Positions 1-11,657 are shown, counted from the stretch's first letter. The stretch: DNA of 64,000 bases from Stenogyne calaminthoides (GCA_037126765.1 JBBCBC010000037.1:7693263-7757262); one strand, 5' to 3'. Program-made: numbers and translations. Notes: generated by a model from the letters alone, not told the origin.

Positions 1-874
1 CCTTTTTATGAAATTAAGATTGTACCTTCTAATGGACCTTGAATATCTAATATTGAGCCACAATATAATTCAAGCCCATAAATATTAATTAATCCCACTA
101 CATAATTAATATTGACTATCCATCTTAACCCATATTACAAATAATATGGCTCCCTGGCATTATTTCCGTGTTTAAGATTATCTAGCCCATTAATTAATTC
201 AAGCCACCTTGAAATAGCTTTCCGTTAATTAATATCTTTTGTCCTTGGTCGAGAAACGGTTTAACATTATTATCCATACCTAAAACTAATTCCACTTGCA
301 AGATTTGGTATGATAAAACTTATGAACCTTCCAAGGGGGCAAATCAAGCAAGCGCGTTTCTTGCACCATTTCTTCAGATAAAATCTTAGCAAACACATGT
401 GACCAATAATATTGTCCAAGATAAAAAGTATTGAATCTCTCGATTCGCTACCCATGATAAGTCAAAGCAATAGTTACCAATCCCACGTGATCCTATTTAA
501 GGGATTAAGGTTAAGAAACAACGAACCACCGAGGTCTAATTCTTCCTTGTTCGATTCAAGAATTTATCCTCTTGTAGGTCCTATTCAAATAAGATCACCA
601 TGCACTAGTGTAATCTCTTGGTCAAGACAAACCAATATGAGTCTTACACCTCAACCTTTCGCGATGGGTTGTTCATTTCCATCTAGGTCGTGAATGGCGT
701 ACTTTTAGTTACAAGGGACTGTTAATTTAATCTTCTGTGATCTGGTATTACTAAATTAACTACAGTGTAACACGTATGAATTATTGAACAGTTATGCAGT
801 AAATATATATAACATTCAATCATATTTAAAGCATCAGTGATAAACAATTTATTTCAGTAAATAAGTCTGAAAAT
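1..874. repeat. AT-rich non-coding stretch, probably transposon-derived
   Basis: No convincing coding frame is present. The short open frames here have no recognisable domain. The stretch abuts the broken end of the copia protease fragment, where the copia sequence stops abruptly near position 880, and its style resembles LTR or internal non-coding retroelement DNA. This is an inference; I found no paired repeat, primer binding site or target duplication to prove it. Confidence 0.3.
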
Positions 875-1234
875 TCAGTTTCGATTATACAAAGTAAAAA
901 TCATACTTTTCAGTATAATCCCAACACCAAGTGCATTAAGTGAGCCTAGTGAGATCAGATTTCTCCTAAGGTCAGACACAAATCTCACATCTGTCAATAT
1001 TCTTATCTTCCCATCAAACATCCTGAATTTGACAGATTCACTACCCTTAACTTGACAACTTTCATCATTTCCCAATAACACAAGACCTCCATCATAGAAT
1101 TTTAAATCTACAAACCAATGCTCTATAGGACACATATGAAAGGAACAACCAGAATCAAGCACCCACTCATAAGAGAGTTTGTTGTTACTTACAGTCATGG
1201 CCTCTGCACTTTCATATCCTTGTTCAAAGAACAA
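875..1234 (-). pseudogene. Ty1/copia protease region, truncated
   Basis: The frame contains WVLDSGCSFHMCP, matching the retropepsin active-site region (D-S-G) of copia polyproteins, and later NLISLGSL, which usually leads into the gag-pre-integrase region. It ends at a stop soon after, and nothing resembling integrase, reverse transcriptase or RNase H follows on the left. It lies just downstream of gag, but two small frame changes near 1200-1250 separate them, whereas plant copia elements normally read gag and pol as one frame. It is therefore a decayed remnant. Confidence 0.8.
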
Positions 1235-1248
1235 ATGCTTCTTCGCTT

Positions 1249-2046
1249 TTAGGAGGGTTCTTGTGTCTTATTTTCTTTATCTGGACAATTCTTCTTCAGG
1301 TGACCAGTTTTGTGGCAATGGAAGCACTTTCTCTTTTCCACAAAATCAGAACCCTTCTGATCTTGTTTAGTGGATTTCCCATCTTTCTTCTTCTGAAATT
1401 TCTTCTTGCCACCCTTGAATTTCACATTTAAGCCTTCACCATCCTTTGAAGGTTTCTTGTCCATTTGAATCTGCATAAACTTGGTCTTGATTGCAGATTG
1501 CACTTCATCAAACTTCAGTTGTTCTTGTTTCCCAAACATCAAGGCATCTTTGAAGTTTTCTAGGGATTTAGACAATGAGTTTAATAACATCAGGGCCTTG
1601 TCATCATTATCCAGCTTCACATCTAAACTTTCAAGATCATCCACAGACCGGTTGAACTCATCAAGTTGCTCACTCAAGTTCTTCTCCTCTGACATCTTGA
1701 AACCAAGAAGCTTCTGCTTCATGTAAAGCTTGTTTGACACATAATTATTTTGATAAAGATCCTCCAATCTCTTCCACAGGTCTATGGTCGTTTTCTCTTT
1801 AGACACTTCCCTTAGAGGTTTATCTCCAAGGCATAGAATTATAACATTGTGAGCCTTCTCCAGAATTTCTGTCTTCTTAGCTTGCTCTGTAGCTGCACCA
1901 GTGGACGAAGCTGCTGGCCATTGATCAGCAGGCTTCAATGCATTTGCCAAATCTTGTTGAATCAGCAGGGCCTTCATCTTGATTTTCCAGAGCCCAAAGT
2001 CGTTCTTCCCATTGAATTTCTCAACATCAAACTTCAGTGATCCCAT
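1249..2046 (-). mobile_element. Ty1/copia gag
   Basis: This 265-residue frame has a copia gag (UBN2-type) N terminus with FNGKNDFGLWKIKMKALL, a central charged alpha-helical part, and a CCHC zinc knuckle, CFHCHKTGHLKKNC, near residues 240-253. Gag packages the element RNA into virus-like particles in the cytoplasm. The ATG is at 2046, about 30 bases inside the presumed LTR and primer-binding junction. The frame stops after the zinc knuckle at the point where pol should continue, so the element is not autonomous as it stands. Confidence 0.88.
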
Positions 2047-2078
2047 TTTCTCTCAAGCTTCCCACAGACGCCGCCACT

Positions 2079-2655
2079 TGTTAATCAAAATCGAATTGAG
2101 TCGCAAGATTCAAAGCTCAGAAAACGAAACACACAAGAACGAATGAAATCGAAATCGCAAAACAAGAACACAAACAACGATTTACGTGGTTCGGTTGTAA
2201 AACCTACATCCACGGGATTAGAGCACTCTTTCACTATCAACAATGAACGATTCAAAACAGTTACAACCCTCAATCGATCGAGGATTTAGAAACGATCTTA
2301 TGAAATCCTTATAGAACTTCTAACTTCTCTCAATTGATATGAACTCTCCAGAATTAACTCTCTCTCTTGTTGTGAAGATAATTGGTGAAGCCCGCAATTT
2401 ATCGTAGTAACCATCTAACAAAATCGGAAACCAAAAAATAACAGAATAACCGCTTCAGTAGTCGCGCGTTTTTCCACTGAACTCTCAGTCCTGAACTGAA
2501 AATCCGTCTGAGGGTCAGGATCAGGATCAGTAGAAAACTGAAAATTTAGGCTGATTCTGAACAAATCCATTCAGGCTAATTTACTTCAGGGTGATTTGAT
2601 TCATGACGATTTCACTTCTGCTCAGGATTTACTTCTACATCACTTGACTCTCACA
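2079..2655 (-). repeat. Probable 5' LTR of the copia remnant
   Basis: Read on the minus strand the segment begins TGTGAGAG and ends GATTAACA, giving TG...CA ends. It is followed directly by a GGCGGCGTCTGTGGGA-like segment (plus strand about 2061-2077) that resembles primer-binding sites of some plant LTR elements, and then by gag. No second LTR copy is visible to the left, so the limits rest on the end dinucleotides and position only. Confidence 0.4.
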
Positions 2656-4386
2656 GTACCCTTAATGAAATATTGTATACCCGGCCCGATTGGTTCATGG
2701 TTCACCCGGCCCAAATAGGTCATGTTATGATTCATTATTTAATGTTTAGGATGCAGTTGGTTCGTCAAAATTGAAATTATCATGATTTCATTAAGGGTAG
2801 TTAAGTCATTTTACCATTTTCACCCCGGGTATTCCTACTATTTAGCAGCCCCCTTTCAAATATATACAAACAATATGAAATTGTTAGGGAAGCTTATCTC
2901 TAGTCACCCATCCTTTTTTAGAGTCTGCCCTTGTATGGGACTGCAGAAGGCCTACGAGAGAGGTAATAAGCCAAAGCGCGACTATAGCATTTTGTCATAT
3001 TGCATAATCTCATAAATAATTATTTATTGATTACCTTAAAAGAAAATATATAAAAATATATCTCTTTCATATCAGAACATACTATGGTTTACTTGGCTTG
3101 TGAAAAATCACTATTTATAATTAGTTTAATATTTTCACCTTTTACTCCATCTTACGCACAATTTATTGTAAAACATAAATGGACCATTTCAGAGAGAAGG
3201 AGACAAAGAAAATTCGGATGATGTGTAAGAAGCAAGATTAAACAATTGTATATAAAAATGTGGACATTTTTTTGAGGGGCAGAACTGTTATACTCCATTT
3301 GGAGGTAGAATGGGAGGAAGACGGATGTTTGATTTGAAATGTCTCAAATTCACACAAAAAAAGTTATGGTCACCAATCCTATCTCTCTGCAACTATTAAT
3401 TATTTACCTTAAAAAACCTTGGACCTAGAACAAATTGGGATTTCATTAATGCAGTCACGTGTGTTGCACTTGCACATACAAGAAGATGCTCCCCAACGTA
3501 GATTCTATTTGCAAAATTTTAAAAGAAAAGGAATAAAAGAAAATAATATCTCAGAAATATACAAATATGAGAGTTTACATAGCCAGCTGCAAAAACGAAC
3601 CAATTCCTACTACATGAATCACGTGATGCACTGATACTTCCTTCTTCTAAGGCTCCACCAACGTAAATTTCACCTAAATATTTTTATAACTTTTCAAAGA
3701 GAATTTTTGAAAAAAAGTAAAATAACATGATTTTCTTGGAGATGTGGAATTTGTTAGAAAATGATTGTTTTGTCTCATATTTTATGGCTCCAATTATGGT
3801 ATTTCACAATTCTTAATTTTCTGTCAATTCTACGTTGGCGGTCGCATTAAAAAATATTAAATCTTATTTACATGTTGAATACAGGAAATATAAAGTATTA
3901 AAGTGGAATAGTTCGTGCATAGTTCACTTGAAGCCGTAACTTATCTCGAATACATGTGACAAAATCATCACTGATAATGATATATCAACACAATATAATA
4001 TTTTTTGTAAAAAAAAAAAAAAAAACTCAAATTACTGTAAAGGATAGGTGAACTTTTACGGAAATTGAAAGTCAAAAAGGTTTACAGTTATTTCGTATTA
4101 CTACTGAAATTTGATAAGTAGTACTGTGCATACAGTAAAATAGGCCGTATTGCTTTCTGGTTTAATTGATTTATTGTTGGATTTTCTGGATTAGATACAC
4201 ACTATCATTATACATACACTCGGAGAATGGAATAAATAGATATGGAGAGTGAGGCTTTAAATGTTCACTCAGCTTTTATTGCTTAAATTCTCCGTTGCTT
4301 CATTCAAATAATTCCTTACTCTTCAACTCACTCAAAGGATTTATTCCTCTTTTCCTTTTTCGAAAAAAGGTAAACGAGAAAGCGAG
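2656..4386. other. Intergenic, includes one copy of a dispersed repeat
   Basis: No gene is seen. Positions about 2680-2762 hold a copy of a GGTTCATGGTTCAC-centred repeat that recurs at about 50526, 54940 and, inverted, 31376. The remainder is AT-rich. The last 200 bases should contain the cyclin promoter; an ATAAATA at 4232-4238 is a possible TATA element but is not proven. Confidence 0.5.
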
Positions 4387-5783
4387 ATGGAGCTGGATCT
4401 ACAGAATCCATTGACCAGTTACGACGGCGTTTCGTCTCTCTTCGCCGTGGAGTCCGACCACATGCCTTGTCTTTCCGCCTTTGATTCCTCTGATTTGCGC
4501 TTCTCTATTCGCCGGACTGCTTTATCCCTCATTTCTCACGTAATTTCAAATTCTAATTCAATTTTAATTTCTGATGGTCAAAAATTGGGAAATTAATTGA
4601 TTCATTTGAATTTCCGTTTTGATGAATGTGTTTTTTGCAGGTGAAGTTTTCGTATAATTTGGATCCGTTTTTGGTTTACCTCTCTGTCAATTACGTCGAT
4701 CGGTTTCTCTCTAAGCAGGAAATTCTGGTAATTTTGATTTTTAGAGTGGAAATTACTTTTCTCGGAAAGAAGGATGGGAATTAGTTATTAATATACAATC
4801 ATTGTCATTGATGTTGGTTATATACATGCGAATCGCATGATGCGTGCATTCTGAATTATGCATTGATGATTCTGAATTTATATATCAGGATAAACGGCCA
4901 TGGATTGCTCACATTCTGGTCGTTGCAAGCCTTTCAGTTGCCGCCAAGATGAGAAACTCTGATTTATCTGTACAACTCTCTGACGTTTTACAGGTTTGTT
5001 ACAATTACACATACTAATTACTCTATTTCTGGATAACAAATTCTGTATTTGAAAGTAGTCATTATCTCTGAACAGAGAGAAGAAGGTTTTGAGTTTGATT
5101 CACAGTCAGTTCACCGAATGGAGAACATTTTACTTTCGAGTCTGCAATGGCGAATGCGCTCTATCACTCCTTTCTCATTTCTCCAGTATTTCCTCACTCT
5201 CCTCAAAATGGAAGACTCTCCTTTATCTCAATCTCTCAAACACCGAGCTTCGGATATTATTTTCAATGGTCAACACGGTAAATTCTATTTTTTTCATATA
5301 AATAAAGTACGCCCAATTTTAAATCCAATTCATGATTCGATTACAATTTTATATGCAGAATTGAAGATTTCGGAGTTTAAACCATCGATAATTGCAGCTT
5401 CAGCATTTCTCTGTGCCATTCACGACTTGAATGCGCTCGCATTTTCTTCTTCCAAAACCGTTATTTCATCCTGTGAATATGTTGACACAGTAAGGCACTG
5501 CACTGCATATATTTTTTCCACTGTTTGATTGAATTAAAAAGTCTTATCTAAAAGTCGTCTAATTTTTGTATTACTGCAGGACGCATTGTTGGGATGTGTA
5601 GATGCAATGCAGGAGATAACAAAGGAGTGGTGTGCTGTGGCGGGTGGTACGTCGACTCCAATCAGTGTGCTCGACGGCCAAGGTACAAGCGAGGATCCAG
5701 AAAGAGACAACGTCAAGCGGCAGCGGTTAAATGGTTTATGCCACAGTAGAACATTCCAGATATCTCAGATTCACCAGTGTTAG
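4387..5783 (+). CDS. CYCD6: D-type cyclin, CYCD6 class
   Basis: Six exons join cleanly at GT-AG sites into a 293-residue protein: 4387-4539, 4641-4727, 4889-4993, 5076-5277, 5359-5489 and 5580-5783. The N terminus MELDLQNPLTS and the overall plan resemble Arabidopsis CYCD6;1. The cyclin box signature reads LSVNYVDRFLS near residues 65-75. WRMRSITPFSFL near 140 marks the end of the first cyclin fold, and the second fold runs to about residue 225. D cyclins bind CDKA or CDKB and drive entry into S phase or formative division; CYCD6;1 acts downstream of SHR/SCR in root ground tissue. No LxCxE retinoblastoma-binding motif is visible, as in the D6 class. The C-terminal tail is basic and lacks an obvious PEST run. 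All phases agree, so the gene looks functional. Confidence 0.92.
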
Positions 5784-6291
5784 CATCAACATCTCGTGGT
5801 GTTGTAAATAGTCAAAATCAAACCTTCTTAATCAACTTTAATATAAAAATGAAATACAAACTTGGGTTTTGTTTCAATCATGTGTGAGGCTGACAATTAC
5901 ATTTCACTTTCATACACATCGTAGACATAAAATAAAGTATAATTAGTGGCATTCCAAGCTGGGCTAAGATATTTAAAGTATTTGCAAATAATCATATAGT
6001 ATTTTTTTTATGGGGTAAAAGTATATTGGTTAAAATTTAAAATAAGAATCAGTCTGCTAAAGACAAATTTTAAACAGATTAAAAGTGATTCATTAATTAA
6101 GTGTAATTTAAAACTATTATATAACACTATTTTATTATTCTCATAACTTAACAAGACATCCATACAAAATGATTTAAAACTACTACATAACACTATTTTA
6201 TTATTCTCATAGCTTAATCCCTAATTCATCCCACTTGGAAAGAAAAGAAAGACACAAAATACTGAAAACATAGAAAATGGTGGGAGTTAAT
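5784..6291. other. Intergenic with an imperfect tandem duplication
   Basis: This is the 3' flank shared by two convergent genes. Positions 6106-6216 hold two copies of an about 45-base ATTTAAAACTA-type unit with a 66-base period. No coding signal is seen. Confidence 0.5.
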
Positions 6292-8674
6292 TTATTTGCC
6301 CACAATGAGTTTAGCCCTTGTACGGCCTTCATTAATCTGAAACTGATCTCCTAAACCAAAATGAGCCATCAATAACCACACCAGAGTTATAAGCTCCCCT
6401 CCTTTGCTCAATTGCTGTGCATGAGCATGAGCCCTGCACCTGATCGCCGCGTAACACAGCATCTCAACCCAAACTCTGCTCATTATCTTCCACTTACATT
6501 TAGTCTCAGTCGAATTTTCCAGACGTTTCAGCTCTTTTGCCAGTATGCACCCGTCGAACAGCACTGATTTGCTCCGATCACCCTTTATCTGGACAGGCTT
6601 AACTTCTGTATTAACTTCGAGGATTTTCTTGCATACTTCTATGCGCCGTTCATCCAATTCCTTTTCCTCAGAAAGGAAACGCACAACGGAGCACCAATAC
6701 TTGCTCTCCCCTGCCCATTTCCACAGCCTTTCCATTTTTTTGCTACCAGATTCCACCACCCCATGGCACGTGACGTGCATTATAGGTAGAAAGATGGCGA
6801 TGAATAACGAAACGATGAAGGCTATGATGGGAGAAAGCAATCCAAATATGAAGAAGAAAGAATATTTGAAGAAACTAACAACACCATAATTAATGACTTT
6901 CAACGTTTTTGCCTTGATTTTCTGATGATACTCGGATCCTCCGTGTTGAAACTTCTGAGCCTCGGCACACGTATCACGGAATCGGATTTGCCCGATCCCA
7001 GCAACTGCAGACATCATCGTAGGCTGCATGATCAGAAGATACAGCATGTAATCCGAAAGAAGCTTGGAAAATTCTCGATGTTTATTGCTCGCCTTCCATT
7101 CTTCAGCATCTTCTGATTCATATTCGTCGCAGTAGCGAAGCTCAGTAGCAATGTGCCATAAAAGGAGGCTCTGATCGTAGTCGACATCATTAACATAAGT
7201 GAGCAACTTACTGCAGCCCTCGATGCGAAGCACGTGGTCGCCTTTCGCTGCAGACACCTCTTTGGAGTTTCCAAATCATCCGCAATTTCACTTTTCTCTT
7301 TCAGCTCTTGGAAGATGTGATTCCTCAGCTCGTTAGTGAAAGGTTTATCTTTCACATACTTGAGTTCATCGAAAAAGGCGGTGAATCCGAATAAGTCCAA
7401 GATTTTTTCTTTTTCAGGGCTGCGGCGGTGGAGACAGTAGTGTATTTATGTTGTAAGTGGACAGTTGCTCAGACCTGCGGCGACGCAGCAGCCTTATAAG
7501 CTTCGAGAACAAGCCGAATCTTGGCTTTTTGGGGGGCTTCTCATCAGCGCCGTCTTGTGGGATTTCCTCGGTGTTTACATCGGGGAGTATGTGAAGGAAA
7601 CGGTAAGCCAACGAGAGGTGATGAGCTTGATAAAAGCTATTACATCTAAGGCGATGGCTCCGATGAGTAAAGTGTAAGTAATGGCCACGTCAGCTTCTTT
7701 GAAGTTCTTCTTGTCGTCGGTGTAGAAGAGGCCGAGAGAAGTAACAACTGCGGAAAATGCAACGAATCGGAAGAAGTACCCCTTCTTTGCGTAGACGACT
7801 GTGTCCTTGGTGAACAGGACGTCGTAGATGAAGTTGAGCTCGATTGTGATAACTTTGAAAGCATCTTCTGCTGATCTCTCGAGGAAGAAATCGCGACTCT
7901 GGTTGCGTTCCCGGAAGCTGAAAATTAGGTCGACGATGAGACCCTTGAAAGTTTCGAAGAATTGGTGGGCGTAAAGAACGGCATCAGTATCATTCAGTTT
8001 CCCTTTTTGGACCCTGTTGACGGATTTGACTTCTCTCGGTGGTCGATCATTTCTATTTTGGTGGGAAGATTGGCCTCCTTTTTCGAGCTGTACTCGTCCA
8101 TGAGCTTGGCGTAATTGGGACCCGGATCCGGGTCCTTGAGCATGGAGTCACGAAAGCTGTTTAAGCTGGCCAGGTAGAGAGACCTCGTTCTCTCAACGTA
8201 CTTGATGATGCCTGCAATGAACATTAGGACGGTGGGAATCCAGAGCTCGTTCTTTGGGAGTGAGAGAAAGAAGACGTAGATTGCAGCACAGAGCTGGAAT
8301 ATAAGAGCGAGCATATGACGGAGCCATAGCTCATTGTCTTCGAGAGCAAATGCGGTTATGGTATCAGGCCCGCCGAGATGGACCAGGAGAAATGGGGCCC
8401 AGAAAGCGAGAAGATCAGCATTGTTGTTGTCTGTTTTGCTTTTGCATTTGCTGTTTTGGCTGCTGGAGATTAGGCCAACTGAGAAATTGGCTGCCCAGTC
8501 AGCTAGCAAGTAGGCGGACCACAGAGGCATGATGATCCATTTGCTGGAGTTGCGTTTCCTCAATGGGGCGATGAGAATTAGAAAAGATTGGAGAGAGAGA
8601 CTCAAGATGATGAATGCTCTCAGATCCCATGTCTCCCATAGATCCTTCCAGTGCTGGGGAATCGGGATTTCCAT
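6292..8674 (-). pseudogene. DUF4220/DUF594 family protein, frame-broken
   Basis: The family is plant-specific and multi-membrane-spanning, with an N-terminal DUF4220 and C-terminal DUF594; its function is unknown. The first frame (8674 to 7994) starts MEIPIPQHWKDLWETWDLRA and carries the hallmark LGGPDTITAFALEDNELWLRH split over two blocks and DPDPGPNYAKLMDEY. The next part continues in a second frame (about 8000-7575: FKGLIVDLIFSFRERNQSRD, YDVLFTK), then a third (7611-7414), then the frame of FFDELKYVKDKPF (7400-7260). The DUF594 frame (7257-6292) has LLWHIATELRY, KLLSDYMLYLL, IKGDRSKSVLFDGC and RVWVEMLCYAA. At least four frame changes, near 8005, 7600, 7415 and 7258, prevent a single product. 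There is no splice signal explaining them. Family members are usually single-exon and about 650-700 residues. One-base homopolymer errors in the assembly are an alternative to true decay. Confidence 0.85.
6673..6948 (-). other. Extra membrane-hairpin segment inside DUF594
   Basis: Between the conserved blocks DTCAEAQKF and KKILEVNTEV there are roughly 90 residues, including two strongly hydrophobic stretches (FFKYSFFFIFGLL and IIAFIVSLFIAIFLPIM). As I recall the family, these two blocks normally sit only 20-30 residues apart. The segment is in frame. It may be a lineage-specific insertion or simply a variant loop I do not know. Confidence 0.5.
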
Positions 8675-9259
8675 CCTCCGTATTTGCTCAAAACCTGTTG
8701 AGGAAAAATGGATTGTTATGATGAAGCATGTTAAGAGAAGAATGACATAAAAAGAAGCAAGTGATAGCTAGAACAATCACACACATTACCTGACTGCAAA
8801 ATTAATCAGTATCCAGTGTGCATGGTTTTAGAGGCTGCTTGCTAGTTGGTAACTGAGAGTGTGATGATGTGAAGAAAATCTTGAAATGTTTAAAGCATAT
8901 ATAAATTGGTGTTCCCACGTGTATCACATGAGGCATATTAGTTGGATGAACTTGAAGCAATCATGGAATAATAATACCAACAATGTCCCATCTGAGAAAA
9001 AGAAAAGAAAAAGTTCACATTTGACACCCTGCAAATATTAAAGAATAACCCCCTGGCCAAGCAAGAAAAAGAATACCTTGTTCTATAGCCTTGTGCTTTA
9101 TGACATCCCTTCCAAAAAACCTGTTTCAATCAATACATTAGACTAATATAACACAACATAGATGGATCAGTTTCAGGAAACCACTATCCTTTACTAAATT
9201 TTTCGAAAAAAGGTTCATCCAAACAACCAACCGTTCTTCCTTAGCCAACACTAAAAGAA
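8675..9259. promoter_or_regulatory. Divergent intergenic region
   Basis: About 585 bases separate the ATG of the DUF4220 gene (minus strand) from the first ATG of the NB-ARC gene (plus strand), so both promoters should lie here. I see no clear paired TATA elements or repeats. TATATAAA near 8898-8905 could serve either gene but this is weak. Confidence 0.4.
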
Positions 9260-9281
9260 ATGGCCGTTATAGAAAATTTTC

Positions 9282-9392
9282 TGAAAGAACAACTAGCTGA
9301 TGCTACCAGAGGAAGACCAGACACCTGTTCATCAATGAAAGAACAACTAGCTGATGCTACCAGAAGAACACCAGACACCTGTTCATCAATGA
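9282..9392 (+). repeat. Two-copy 54-base tandem repeat at the 5' end of the NB-ARC gene
   Basis: A 54-base unit beginning TGAAAGAACAACTAGCTG is present twice, encoding KEQLADATR and PDTCSSM blocks of 18 residues in frame. The two copies differ at a few positions. The repeat is a multiple of three and keeps the frame. Confidence 0.85.
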
Positions 9393-10116
9393 AGTTCAAT
9401 ATATCCAAAGAGTGCCTCGAACTGAATGGATATGATCGAAAAACGGATGCCAAAAGAGGGATCTCATTCAATACTAAAAGAGAATCTCTACTATCTCAAC
9501 AATATAATGACACAGTGGCACAATCTGCTGAAAAAGGACAATCTTTGCTCTCCAAAGACCTTACTTTTGGCCAAAGACCTTCAAGAAAGACTGAAGAAAA
9601 TCAAGAAGGATCTTCAAGATTCAGACAATGAGCTTCAAGAAAGTCAGAGGAAAATCAAGAAGGATCTTCCAGATTCCGTCAAGGATAAGTCTGACAGTGT
9701 GTCAGGTGTCACAGAACCACATTTAGAAATTTACAGGTGGAGTTGCCGCTCAGTAGACCCAGAAAAGATTTACGGGGTTGAAGACAAGGCCAAGATCGTG
9801 GAAAGGCTGCTGGTCAAGGAAGGCTTCAAGGCGTTCGGGTTTGTTGGGATGGCTGGTGTTGGAAAAACAGCACTTTGCCAAAAAGTCTTCAATACTCAAC
9901 AAGTTAAGAAGCACTTTCATCCTAGAATTTGGGTGTGCTTATCAAAGCAGCCCAATGTTGTTGATTATAAAAAAGAGCTGGTGATGATGATGCTGACGTG
10001 TCTTGGCTTTGAAAAGAAGATCATCGATAAAGTTGGTGATGGCCAAGGCGGTCTGAACAGGCTCATTTTAGCGCTTCGACGTCAGTTGAATCGTCAAAGG
10101 TACTTGATTGTTCTTG

Positions 10117-10222
10117 ATGATGTTCGGAATATGGATTGATGATGTTCGAATATGAATATGGATGGATGATGATGATGTTCGGAATATGAATAATGATGTT
10201 CGGAATATGGATGAGGATTTCA
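10117..10222 (+). repeat. Degenerate GATGTTCGGAATATG tandem repeat after kinase-2
   Basis: About four imperfect copies of a GATGTTCGGAATATGGAT unit with intervening GAT triplets follow the LDDV codons. The last copy joins smoothly to the rest of the NB-ARC frame, so the ancestral gene probably had one copy encoding DDVRNMD. Copy gain introduced a stop and shifted the frame. Confidence 0.8.
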
Positions 10223-10566
10223 ACAAGTTCTGCTCTTGGTTAGCTCAAGATGACAAGAAAGAGGATCGTCTGGCGTATGGATTGCCAAAAGGGCATGACG
10301 GGGCAGTGATTGTCACCAGCAGATCTCCAACAGTAATGGAGAATATGGTTGGTAAGAAGAATTTCCATAGCTTGCCCCTTGCAGATAAAAAGAGCTGCTG
10401 GGAAATTTTCAAGGAAGCAGTAAATAAAGATGGAGTTGCACCAACAGAAGATATACTAAAAAATGAAATTGTGAAAGAATGTGCAGGCCTTCCATTGATT
10501 GCCAAGATGCTGGGGAAGATTGGAATAACCCAAGCTCAGGAAGAAACACATCAGCAAGAGGCTTAG

Positions 10567-11657
10567 AAATTTGATTCGTGTTATATTTTAGCTTGTTTTG
10601 ATTGTTGCTTTCTGTTATTTGAGTCTTGGGTCTTGCATTGGTTTCACTTATTTACTACATGTGTGTTTCAGATACGATGTTTCTCTAATCTATATCCTTG
10701 GAATTGTATTGTTGTTATATCAATTAATGTAAATTTCTTCATGGAGGTTTAAATAAAGTAAACTTGTCCTCAAACTGATCTTTTAATAATGTATAACTGG
10801 CTATATAATCTCACCCACAAACTGATCTTTTAATGGTGCATAACTGGCTATATAATCAGTCACAAAGCTGATTCCTCCCATCTTTTTCCCCCCAATAATT
10901 GGCCATATTTACGTATGGTTTCCAAAAGCAGGATACTAGATTCTAAACTTGTTAACACTGATTACTGATTACCTACTTTTGTCCATATCATGCTTTATTC
11001 CATTCGCCAAAAATAAATTGTCATGACTTTGCCTTGTTTAGGGGAAACGAATAAGATGAGCTAGAAGACAAGGAAATAGAGATTCTGTTTTGTAGTAAAT
11101 AACAATGCATCACACATTTAATGCAAGCTATGAATATAAGCAGATTCTAACAGAAAAATAGGCTTCAAGAATGAGACCATAACAAGTCAACCTTCTAACC
11201 ATCAACAGATCAAAGTATTCCAGTCTCGGATTGAATTATTTTATGAAAGGCCCAAATCTAATAGAGACTCAACTGTTCTTCGCATATATGTAGGTATTGC
11301 ATCAGAAATGAAGAAACTCAAGACAAATGTCAACTATGTTCTTGTAAGTTGCAACAACGAGCATAACCAAAATAACGGTGGAGAGAGCACAAATGGAGAA
11401 AAACTTCTGATGAACATAAATCACACACAACTTCCTTTATTATCACCAAAGAATTAAGTACACATCTTATGATACTCATGCAGTACCAGAGTAATACATA
11501 CACAAGATTATTCACCTCACCTCACAACACTAAAATATATCATCACACAACAATTCATAAAAGCAAACTCTCAACACAAAGAAAATAGAAATTTAAAAAT
11601 CACACGACGAAATATAAGTAACAGAAGCACAAACAAATGACAGACAGTGAAGTGTGA
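10567..11657. other. Intergenic between convergent NB-ARC and WHD-LRR genes
   Basis: This holds the 3' flanks of two tail-to-tail genes. A pair of CAAACTGATCTTTTAAT repeats occurs near 10771 and 10818, each followed by a TAACTGGCTATATAATC block. No coding region is seen. Confidence 0.5.

Larger units (their letters stand above)
9260..10566 (+). pseudogene. NB-ARC-only NLR-like protein (At5g45490 type), disrupted
   Basis: This resembles the small NB-ARC-only proteins of the Arabidopsis At5g45490/At5g45440/At4g19060 type. Visible motifs in order: a charged coiled-coil-like segment (LQERLKKIKKDLQ), EKIYGVEDKAKIVERLL, P-loop GMAGVGKTAL, RNBS-A PRIWVCLSKQP, kinase-2 RYLIVLDDV, LAYGLPKGHDGAVIVTSR with the RNBS-B TSR, and CAGLPLIAKMLG (GLPL). 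It ends shortly after GLPL with no winged helix or LRR, as in that subfamily. Three frames are used: 9260-9420, 9426-10139 and 10162-10566. A stop follows kinase-2 at about 10137, where a short tandem repeat has expanded. NB-ARC proteins bind nucleotide and act as switches in intracellular immunity. As written the gene cannot make one product, unless the assembly is wrong. Confidence 0.82.

Noticed and set aside
412..693. 93-codon open frame at the left end
   Set aside because: No known domain and it lies in sequence that looks transposon-derived.
7994..8010. AAAAAGGG in the DUF4220 gene as a programmed -1 frameshift site
   Set aside because: The site would put the next part in the right frame, but the gene has at least three more frame changes with no such signal, and programmed frameshifting is not known for this family. 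Decay or assembly error is simpler.
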